A DNA stretch of 64,000 nucleotides from Anaeramoeba flamelloides (lineage: Eukaryota; Metamonada; Anaeramoebidae), in assembly GCA_027625915.1 (NCBI GenBank), contig JANTQA010000015.1, forward strand, positions 5,051,001-5,115,000. The letters are read 5' to 3'. This document shows, piece after piece, positions 48,370 through 58,607 of this stretch; position 1 is the stretch's first letter, and each line of letters begins with the position of its first letter. Made by a program: the position numbers and the translations under genes. Under the pieces are notes generated by a model. The model made no database searches. It was not told the origin of the DNA and worked only from the letters and a program-made list of their open reading frames with translations.

Positions 48370-51300
48370 ATGAGCGATATTTTGATTTTAGGGAAAAACG
48401 AAAGCAAGCGCCTAGGTGACAAGAGAACAACGTCTTTCAGAACACCAACAGAATTACAATTTATGGGCAACACGTCTCTTAGCTTGATTGATTATGCTTC
48501 CCATTACTATCAGGCGTGTTTTCTGAGTGACGAAGGCGTGATTTATGAGAACAAATCAGGTCCACTTGAGAAACATACATTACCTGAACAAATTGTTTCT
48601 ATTAAGGCGGGTTATAATCACTTTGTTGCTTTATCTTCAGAAGGGAAAGTTTATAGCTGGGGAAAAAATGACTATGGGCAATGTCAAACAAAAAAAAGAG
48701 GAAAAGATATTAGTCAGCCAAGACTTATTGAACTCTTTAACGATAAAAACATTACAGAAATCCATCCTTCTGGTTGGAATACTTTTTTTTTTAATAAAGA
48801 TGAAGGTACAGTATGGGCTTGTGGATATAACAGCAATAGTGAATGTGGATATTCACAAACTTCAGGTGATTTGGAGATTACCCTTGTTCACAAAGAAGTA
48901 CAGCGAATCTTTACAGGAATTACTGAACACTCCTTTATTGAAAATCAAAAGGGCGAAATCTTGGGTTTTGGATACAATTGCCACAGTAAGTTATTTTTTT
49001 TCTTTTTTCTTTTGTTTTTTTTTTTTTTTTCTGATTTTCTTTTTTCCACAAGCCTTTAAAAATTTTAGTTTGTGTGTCGAAACATCATTCATTCCTTAGT
49101 TTTTGTCTCCACTTATAACTTGGTTTTTTTTAGCAAAACTTTGTTCACAATAAAGCTAATTGCGAAACGGTGTTTTTACTACTTTAAGTCAAACACGCAC
49201 TGATCTTTTGAAAAAACTTTTTGTTACTAAAATTCTTTCTTTTTTGTTTTGCATAATTTTTTTTCTCAATTTAATAATTAAAACTAAATTTATCAGAAAG
49301 ATATTGTAAAAAAGTGTTAACTCAAAGTTCTAAAAAGTGATAGTTGCAATACTGTTATTTTCAAATCTTCAAAAAAAAAAAAATCAATTATTGTTTTTAT
49401 TATTGATGGAAGAAGTGTAAATTACACTCCTAAATGTACTTTAAAGGAAAATTTCCTCAAAGGTAATCAAGTATAAAATTTTAGATTTCACGATTGTTCA
49501 AGGGAAAGACACACCCAAATTTTTTTCTGTTTCAAAGGTAAAAACAAAAAATTGAATTGAAAAAAGAAAAAAAATTTTTAAAAAGAGCTTATAAGAAGCA
49601 ATTGGTAAAAAGTCAAAAAAAAAAAAACAGTGCTATCTTTAATTAAGAACATCCCAAAATCACAGCAACAACACTTTTGGTTAATTTAATTTGATAATTG
49701 ATCATGAATATTCACTTGGGTATCGTTGTTTTAATTGTTCTAATTTCTTGTTTCTTTTGATCCCATTTTTTCATTTGATTTTTTAGTCTTGGGTTTTTAT
49801 CGATTTTATTTTAAAAGTATTAATACTTTCGTGTTCCAGTGTCTCATTATTAGCAAGTAACCACTTGTTCTTTTTACTTTATGACTCTTCTTCCCAATAT
49901 AAAGAAGGTTCAGCCAGGAAAAAAATGGAAAAAAATCTAAAAAAATAAAAAAATTTTATTTTAAAGTTTCAAAAAGGAAGAGAGCCAAATCAAAAAAACT
50001 CAATAGTTTTTTGATCAAATGATCTTGAAAAAACCTTGTTTTTTTTCAATAATTAAGATAATGTTTAGAAAAATATTTGAAAAATTGAAATAAAAATTTT
50101 TCTTTCTTAATTGGAAAATGACAGTACTTCAAAAAATGAGATAAACAGCATTAGATACTTTTTGAAAACTTTTAGGAACACTCCCTTAAGGGTTTTCCAT
50201 ATTTTATGCTCAGTACCAATTACGTTTCTATCTACGAAAAGAATTATGGCTTTAAGGAACTAGTAACCAAAAAAAAATCTTATAGTGAATTTAATAACAA
50301 ATTCCAAAAAAAATTTTACCGCATCTTGAAATTGAAAAATGGTGTAAAAATCTGATTACTACAAAATCAAACTTACCACTAAAGACATTTTATGAAATGA
50401 ATTATTGTTTTTTTAAAGTTTGATGCATTTTTCTCATTTTTTTAAAAGTCCATAATCCAAATGTATTTCAAAATTGTTTTCAAAAAAAATTATTTTCTTT
50501 GAAAAAGATTGAACTCTTATTGTCTGTGAAGAAAGTGTACAAAAATATACTTTAAAAATAAAACCACAAAGTTTAAAAATAATTTTCAATCTAAAAAAAC
50601 TACTTAATTTCAAAAAAACAATTTAAAAATGGTTATTTTAAACTTGAAAAAAATATAATTTTTAGATTCAAAGAACATTTTATATAAATTTTTCTCTTTT
50701 TGTGAAAAACAAAAAAAATGTGATAAAAACAACCAAACCATCAAATTTAAAATCTTTTAAAAATACTTTTTGAAAAAGACCTGAAAAATTGAACTTATAA
50801 TCTAAAGAAATACTTTTTAATTTGATTATTTTTAATCAATAATTACAAACCCAATCTTAATTATTTCAGCGGGTTAGTAATAACACCAAAGATTAAACGT
50901 ATCAATAGGCTTTATTATTATTTCTCAATTTTTTAATAATTGTCAAACAAATAAAATAAAATCAAATTAATAATTCTATCAAAAAAAATTAATAAATATT
51001 ATCAAATAACTTTTTTAAATAATAACAGATTGTTATTTAGACTCTTAAAAATTTGAAAAAAAATAACCTCGTCTTTTAAATTTCAAGAAATTTAATAAAT
51101 ATTTGTGATTTTAATAAATGAACAATTTTTTTAGATCTTCAAGAGATCCAATATTTGAATTAATTTTTCTTGTATTTTTAAATCAAGATTAAAGTTTCAA
51201 GTTACTTGTTCATACAAACTCTTCGGAAATTACCAAAGAAGATATTTCTTCCAAATAAAAATCTTTTTGCAAATTTTTCTTTATATGATTTTTCGATCCA

Positions 51301-54300
51301 AAAATCCAAACAAAAAAGGATCAAATCTTTTTTGACTCAAAATTTACTTGGAAAAAATAAACTCTTTATTAAAACTGATAATACATTTTTCTAAAGTTTA
51401 TAAATAGTTTATTTATCAAGGCTTAATCGAATCCTTGTGAAAATAAGTTCTCTATTACCTTAAGGAAAAAAAAAATAAATAAGAGTTACTAACTCCTGAA
51501 AGAATGATAAGTTAAATGATCTTGCTTAGGAATACGTTTCCGCCTTGGGGAGTGTTGAGTTATAGTGTTATTTTAATTTCTCTTCTCAAAAAGAATTTTC
51601 ATTCTGAAAGAAATTGTACAAAAAAATAATTGTTTTAAAGTTATAAAATACACAAAATCCCAAAAAAAAAAATTATAAAACAGATCTTTGAATGAAAAAT
51701 ATAAAGAAAATATAAATGACTTTAAAAAATTTTCAAGTAAAAGATCAAATTTCATAACATTTAATTTGAAAAGTAACAAGATCCACAAACCAATTCTTTT
51801 ACAAAGATTTGAAGAAGTTCAAGAAAAAACAAATAATTTTTATTTATTTTTTTTTATTATTAATGAAGAGAGGTGGTTTAACAAAATTGCCTTCTATTTG
51901 TGGTTAGGTTTTCTTGAATTTTCTATTTATGTGGAAAATCAATAGATTTTAGTTAGGTTTTTTTGAGTTTTCTATTTATTTGTGAATTGTTCTTGGTTTT
52001 TTTGAGGTTTTCTCTTTATTTGGAAAAAGAATAAATTATCGTTAGGTTTTTTTTACTTTAGAAATAAACAGAAAATTTTAATAAATTTTCGGTTTATTTC
52101 TAAAGTAAAAAAAACCTAGAACACTTAACAAATAAATAGAAAACCCCAAGAAAACCTATGCACTCTACAGCACTCTACGGCACTCTACGACACTCTACGA
52201 CACTCTACATCACTTAACGGCACTTAACAGTACTTTCTGAAACTCTAAACTTGATTTTACATTTTTTTATCCTCACTATAATGTAGGCAAGCTTATAACA
52301 CATGAGAAACCTTTTCTTTTAAAAAAATGAAAATTTTAATTTTTAAATAAAGACAAGAAAAAGAGAACGATAAGCAAGACATAAAAGAGAATAGGCTTTA
52401 TTGGTATGGGTTAAGTGCTCAAGAGCTTTTAATCTGTTAAAGAGAGAGTTTTGAAGTGATTAAATTTGTGACTCCCCTAATTCAAAGAGTCATCAAAAGA
52501 AACTTTAAATTACAGTTATTAGAAGTATTTTAAACTCAATTTAGTTTTCTGAAAATAAAAGAGAGTAAAAAAAATATTAAAAAAAAGGAATAAGTAGAAT
52601 TAAGAAGTTTTTTTTTTTTTTTTTTGTAAACTGGGAGTTGAATGGGCTGGTGGTTGTTTCCTTTTATATTGATTAAGCCGAAAATTTCAAAATTACCACG
52701 ATTATTTTCAGCTAAAAAACAAATAATTTTTAAAAACAAATTTTTTTTGTTCATCTGCTTTTATCACATTAAATTATATAGACAAAATGACCTTTGAAAT
52801 AAAGGAATATCAAAGATCCCCCATTCTAATAATTGAAAAGGAGATATTATATTTTGATGATTTTAGAAAAAGTACATATTAATCTCAAAATTTGAGGACT
52901 TTTTGATTTATTATTTTTCAATTTTTTTGAGTTTAATTTTATTTCAAAGAAGGAAATGGCAATAATATTTATTTTGATTATTACAGACATATGCCAACTT
53001 AGATCTTCTAATGGAAGAAATAAATCTTGAGTATATTTTCTTTGATAACAAATATAAAAAATTATTTGTTCTCCAATTTTTGAACACGAATTTAATTTAC
53101 GATAATCACAATTGACATGTAAATGGAAATAATTTAAAAATATTCAAGTTATTTGTAATCATTTGATAATTGAATAAATCCGTTAATATCCATATTATTT
53201 CTTTTTTCTTTTTCATTTATGTATATTATATTATCTCGAATAATGAAAATTAGATCAAGTTGGAATTTCACCAACGTCAAATGTCAAACTGCCAACAAAA
53301 ATACAAGAATTAAGTACATTAAATATAAAGCATATAACTCTCGGTGTTCATCATTCAATTGCGCTTACTGAAGAAGGAGAGCTTTATGGCGTGGGCAGTC
53401 AGGAAAGGACAAGCATTGGAAGTAAAGTAGCAAAATTCACAAAATATACAAATATCCCAAAGGATGTACGATTCAGAACAATTGAGTCTGGATACGAATA
53501 TAGTGTCGGGCTTACTCAAGATAATGAGGTTTATGTTTTCGGAAATTGGTGTTTTGGTATTGTTAATGTTCCAACCAAAATTCAAGGATCTGTAGATTCA
53601 AATTTCGATAGAATTATATGTAGTTATAATATCGGCTGTTGGTTTATAAATACTAGATCAAATGAAATACAAAATGATTTAAATAATCTATTTGAAACTG
53701 GAATTGTATCAGATGAAAAAATTCATGATATCCCAATCCATAAAATATTCCTAGAAAATAGATTAAAAAAAAAATTTGAAGAAATCAAGAATATTATGGA
53801 AAATAATTATTCTAAAGAAGAAATCCAACAGTTTCTTCAATTTATTTATTCAGAAAAGTTTTTGAGTAAACAAAAAGAACTATTTTTAAAAATCTTAAAA
53901 TCGTTTGGTTTTGATTCTCATAAAGAATTAAATTTATTAAATGATTTAAAAACGTTAATGAAAGATGATGACTCGAAAGATTTTAATATCTTAGTACAAA
54001 TTGATGACGAGGATGATGATGACGACGACGATGATGAAGAAAAACAGGACGAAGATGATAACTTTGAAGAGGTACCTGTTCATCGATTTATCCTTGCTGC
54101 AAGATCAGAATTATTTAGAGACATGTTTAAGAATCTTGGGAATGTTGGAAATTTTGTTAAGGACTTCTCTGGTAATACAATTGAAACCATTGAATTGTTA
54201 GTTGGTTATTTTTATACAGATCTATTTGATGTGACAGCAGATCACGATAAAGAATTAATTAAAGAAGAGCTTGAATCCGCAGTTGAATATTATAAAATTA

Positions 54301-54356
54301 ATACCAAAAATGATCTTATTGACATTTTTAATAAATGTTCAATATATAAAAAGTAA
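48370..54356 (+). CDS. RCC1-repeat protein with tandem BTB domains
   Basis: Exon 1 (48370-48985) and exon 2 (53254-54356) join in phase to 572 residues. Residues 1 to about 340 form RCC1-type propeller blades: GYNHFVALSSEGKVYSWGKN, GTVWACGYNSNSECGYS, and GFGYNCH joined by the splice to NQVG, then HHSIALTEEGELYGVG and YSVGLTQDNEVYVFGN. A diverged first BTB-like unit follows (IPIHKIFLENRL, then SKEEIQQFLQFIYSEKF, about 358-440). A second, clearer BTB spans about 448-565 (VHRFILAARSELFRDMF, IELLVGYFYTD), with an Asp/Glu-rich insert in its first strand hairpin. Proteins of this type usually act as scaffolds or cullin-3 adaptors; a specific role cannot be given. The ATG at 48370 follows an open stretch that lacks an earlier ATG. 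The 4268 bp intron is full of repeats. Confidence 0.92.
49560..49935. repeat. Dispersed repeat, uninterrupted copy
   Basis: It is colinear with the outer parts of 35690-36545 and lacks the SINE-like insertion, so it shows the pre-insertion state of that locus in diverged form. No coding content. Confidence 0.55.
50252..51500. mobile_element. TTAAGGRACTAGTAAC family element in RCC1-BTB intron
   Basis: The left end is TTAAGGAACTAGTAACC and the right end is the complement of AGGAGTTAGTAACTCTTATT. The left part matches the complement of 58400-58607 (ATCTTGAAATTGAAAAAT, AAAAATCTGATWACTACAAA). The right part matches the complement of the left end of the 56878 copy. The two elements therefore lie in opposite orientation. 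The open frame at 51206-51394 inside it is not conserved in the other copy as far as I can see. Confidence 0.75.
51905..52135. repeat. Serial hairpin array, copy 4
   Basis: Repeated TTAGGTTTTYTTGA units with GAATTTTCTATTTAT precede a strong hairpin at about 52045-52120. The hairpin pairs AGGTTTTTTTTACTTTAGAA with TTCTAAAGTAAAAAAAACCT. The stem is almost identical to that at 34150-34240. Confidence 0.75.
52161..52240. repeat. 10-bp tandem array CACTCTACGR
   Basis: Eight units of ten bases follow without gaps: CACTCTACAG, CACTCTACGG, CACTCTACGA twice, CACTCTACAT, CACTTAACGG, CACTTAACAG and a decayed TACTTTCTGA. It begins just after the hairpin array. The later units read CACTTAAC, like the ends of the hairpin units. 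Confidence 0.93.
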
Positions 54357-55402
54357 TATTAAATTCTATTTCCATTGAAAAAATAAAAAGTATTTTGAAT
54401 CTAAACTACTTAAGCGAGTAGCAACACCATAACATACACTAGAATTGAAATACGTGATGGTTTATTAAAAATTATATTGGTGCTATTAAGTTCTAGATTA
54501 TAAAAAAAAAAAAAAAAAAATTCAAAACTTGAATTTTACTAATAACAACAATCAAAATTTCAGAGATCAGAATAATAATTAAAAAAAAAATAAAATTTTA
54601 TTTTTAGAAATTTATTTAATATTTTTATGGAAACTATTTTTTTGAGGCCTAAGATTAAATCCTTCACTTTGTATTTTCAGATTTTATTTTTATAATATAA
54701 AGTAATTATTTGAATATATCATTTTATCAACAATATTCCCCAAATCATAAAATTAGAGAGATCTCAAAAATAAATTATAATATTTTTTTTTTCAAAATTC
54801 TACTTTAGAAAAGAGAATTTCGGGGTTTGTTGGTATTTCTTAAATTTATCTTTATCTTTAATTTAAAAATATGTGTTAAAACAATAATTCATTTTATTTG
54901 GCAATATTATTTCAATATTATTACTCAAATTTTTTGTAGATTAATTTAATTTTTTTTTATTTATTTTACCTTACTGGAAATGTTTTTGGAAATGAATTAT
55001 TACGAACAAAATTAGAAATCACTTTTTGTTATTATTTTTAGGAAATTTTCATAACAAATTTTAGATAACCCCATTGAATTCATATCAATAAAATATATAT
55101 CTAATGATTTTAGAACTTTTAGACTATTATTGGATTTATTTGAAACTTTTTTTAAAATATTTACTTGGGTTAACTCAAAAATATAACCAAATATGAATTT
55201 GAATAATAAAATCAAAAATAAAATTTTTTCTATTACATTTCCAATCTTTTAAAATTCATTATTGTGTGAATTTTAAAAAAATCCTTGAATTAATAATAAT
55301 TATTCTTTTAACATACCTATAAGAGTAATTTATCATTTTTAATTCAAATCTTAATCAATTTTAGTAAAGGGGGTAATTATTTGGGATTGTGAGGTTTTAT
55401 TA

Positions 55403-55597
55403 TATTCATTCACACTTTTAAGGTGCAAACTTGAACGAAATTTAAGGCATAATAAAAATCTCAAACTAAGGCACAAAATTCAGATTCTAGTAAAATAATT
55501 TATAAAAAAAAAAATTACAAATATTGTGCTTTAATTTGAGATTTTTTTGGGCCTTAAATTCCGTTTAAAGTTTGTGCCTTAAATTTGAAACTGTCTG
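55403..55597. mobile_element. Foldback MITE, copy 6 (diverged)
   Basis: About 195 bp with TA at 55401-55402 and 55598-55599. The left end is diverged (TATTCATTCACACTTTTAAG) but the right end reads as the complement of CAGACAGTTTCAAATTTAAG. The internal motifs ACTAAGGCACAAAATTCAGA and TTTGTGCCTTAAAT keep the family pattern. Confidence 0.8.
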
Positions 55598-56877
55598 TAG
55601 ATAGGAAATTAAATTACAAATCATCATATTGGTCTTTATATCAGAGTTAAAAATTAATTCCAGTTTAATACATTGAAAATTTCAACTAATTTAAACAATA
55701 TTTTAGAATTTAGAAAAATAATAATTTGGATTAAAATAAAGGTCTTCAAAAAAAACAATCAATTTTTAAAAAAGAAATCAAAAGTTGAAATCATACCAGT
55801 AATCAGATCAAAGGATATTTTTCTTTTTTTTTTTTTATACCTGCTGGTTAGGTTTGACTGTGCATTCAGATTGAAAATAATTATCAATTAAGGAATAATC
55901 CTTGAATCTCAACAAATTATTATATTAGATTTACTAAAAAATAATTCCCAGGATAATAGAAATTATGAAATGTAATCTCTATATTTAATTCTATTTTGTT
56001 AAAACGTACCTTGACAAAATCCTTTTTTACAAACAGCAGTTTAAATTCAATATTTTTCACAAAAAGTTTTCAATAAAAGAAAGATCTAAAGATTATTTCG
56101 GACCATTCCTAATCTTTTTTTTTGATCAAGCACATATTGTTTCTTTAAAATTTTGAAGTAAGTGTAATTAAAAATAAGTGCCTTATACCAGAAATCAACA
56201 CTTTAACTTATTTTTACATTTACAATAAGATCTGTAAACTCTATTTTTTCTTTAGTTGTGTTTTTGTTTTATTTTTAAATTGTCAATTTAAAAAGCCAAC
56301 TTTCAAAATAATTTATTACATTTTTTTTTTTGACACACAATAAAATAAAAACTCACAATAGAGTGTTGGGATAAGAACAAAAGGTCAACCATTTAACCTT
56401 TCCCAAATCAGATAAAATAAATCAACTTAACTTTCAAGTTTGGAATTTAATTTTCTATTGTGAAAATAAAATTAAAAAGTTGTTTTTAAACAAGTACTTT
56501 GAAGACTAAAAAACAACGAGATACAACCAAAGTAAACAAAATTTCTTATCAAATCTTCTTGGAAAATGTTAAAAAAGTGAAAATGTTGACTTTATGGTGG
56601 TTACTCTCTTAATTTGGAAAGGGCAGTTGCTTTTTAAAATTTATGTTATCTCAAAGCAATGGATTAGTTTTGTTTGATAAAACCAGAGAATTCAAAGTGC
56701 TGATATTATTTCTACTTCAGAATTTGAGACAATTTTTATCTTTTTTTTTTTCTTTTTTAACAAACAACCCATCTCTTTATTTGTTGATTTAGTTTTGGAA
56801 TAATTCAAAGATGAGAGGAATTATTGTCTAATGAAGAAACACTAAAAATTGAAAAAGAGAGAATGACTTTGTTTGAC

Positions 56878-58607
56878 TTAAAGGACTAGTAACTCTTATT
56901 TATTTTTTTTCTCAAAGATAATATAGTAATTATTTACACAAGAATACAATTAAACTCGATACGCAACGTCATTTATCAACTCTTTCGCGAGATGGAGTTA
57001 TCATTTTTAAGAAAGAGTTCATTTTACCCTAATGAAAATTCAGTCAAAAGATTTGATCTTTTTTGTTTGGATTTTTGGATCCAATTAGAAAGTCAAAAAA
57101 TTTGTAAAAAATTTTTATTTTGAAGAAATCCCACTTTGAGTAATATCTAAGAGTCTGTATGAACAAATAACTGTTCATTTTTAATCTTATTTCAAAAATA
57201 CAATAAAAATAAACCCAAATATTAAATACTTGAAGATCTTATTTAATTGGTCATCTATTTTTTTCATAAATATTAAATTAAATTTCTTGAAATTTAAAAG
57301 ATTAGATAATATTCTTATTCAAATTTTCAGAGTATAATCAAGGACCTGTTATTTTTAAAATCAGTTTTTTGATAATGTCTATTATTTTTTTTAATAGAAA
57401 TATGAATTAGAATTTGGTTTTCCTATTTGAAAATATATAAAAAATTGATAAATAATTGTAAAGTCTATTAGAACATTTGGTCTTTGGGTGTTTAATTAAT
57501 CACTGAAAAAAATTAAGATTGGGTTATTAATGATTGATAATCAATAATCAAATTATGAAGTATTTCTTTTGGGTTAAAAGTCAAATTTCCCAGGTTTTAA
57601 AAAAGTATTTTGGGAGAAATTTATAATTTGATTGCTTTGGTTGTTTTTCACAGATTTTTTTATTCACAAAAAGAAAAAAAATTGATTTGAAATGTTCATT
57701 AATTCAAACAATTATTTTTTTCCAAGTTTGAAAAAATTAATGTAATTTTTTTGAAATAAAGTAGAATTTTTTTTTTTCTGAATCATTTACAAAACTTAGT
57801 TGTTATATTTAAATGTGTATTTTGGGTGGAATTTCTTCACAGACCATAAGATTTCATTCTTCTTCCAAAGAAAATATTTTTTTTTAAATAATTTAGAAAT
57901 ACTGTTGTTAAAATAAAGTATGCTGAAAAGTTTAATCTTGTGTTTCAAAATAAAAAGTGTTTTTTTTTTTTTTGTTTAAGATCTTTACATCAACTGAAAA
58001 AAGAAACCTACAATAAACCCGAATTAAATATTTTATTGGTTTCTTATAGTCCTATTATTTAAAAAGAAATTCTAAAAAATCAAGGATCAAATTGGAAAAA
58101 TTAAAGCAAAAAATAGATTTAATTTTCTTAAAAATTAACTATATTTTCCAAAAACAGCAAAAAATTTCAAAAAAAGTGAGAATATTTAAGAAAAATTTTC
58201 AACAAAATGCATTCATCATTTAAATTTTACTGAAAATATCAAGGGGATTACTATCAAAATTAATTTGAACTTAGGTATACTATTGAGTAATAATTTGGGT
58301 GTCGCATTGGAACAATTAGAAAAAAAAGCACACCAATTATATTTTGATTTACACCGATTATAGTTGCTGTCTACGTCTTATAATGATTACTGGAAGTCGG
58401 TTTTTGAACTTTTACAAAATCGATAAAAATAGATCAAACTCTTAAAAATAATAATTCATTTCTTGAAATAGTTTAAAAAATAAGTTTGCTGATTTTGTAG
58501 TTATCAGATTTTTACTTTATTTTTCAATTTCAAGATACGTGTAAAATTTTTTTTAATTTGTTAGTAAATTTTACCTGAAGATTGATTTTAGTTTACTAGT
58601 CCCTTAA
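56878..58607. mobile_element. TTAAGGRACTAGTAAC family, longest copy
   Basis: 1.73 kb. The left end TTAAAGGACTAGTAACTCTT and the right end, the complement of TTAAGGGACTAGTAAACTAA, form a terminal inverted repeat. The left 900 bp match 45090-46030; the right 200 bp match the left of 50252-51500; 57985-58275 match 730-1035. No long reading frame is present, so it is probably non-autonomous or decayed. Confidence 0.78.

Larger units (their letters stand above)
48986..53253 (+). other. 4.3 kb repeat-filled intron of the RCC1-BTB gene
   Basis: The donor is GTAAGT and the acceptor is AAAATTAG. The splice rebuilds a normal RCC1 blade (GYNCHNQVG), so no exon is missing. It contains a dispersed repeat at about 49560-49935, a 1.25 kb terminal-repeat element at 50252-51500, a hairpin array from 51905 and a 10-bp tandem array at 52161-52240. 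Confidence 0.85.

Noticed and set aside
52161-52240. CRISPR array or telomeric repeat at the 10-bp array.
   Set aside because: There are no spacers, the unit is only 10 bp, and the context is a eukaryotic intron; the unit is not a known telomere repeat.
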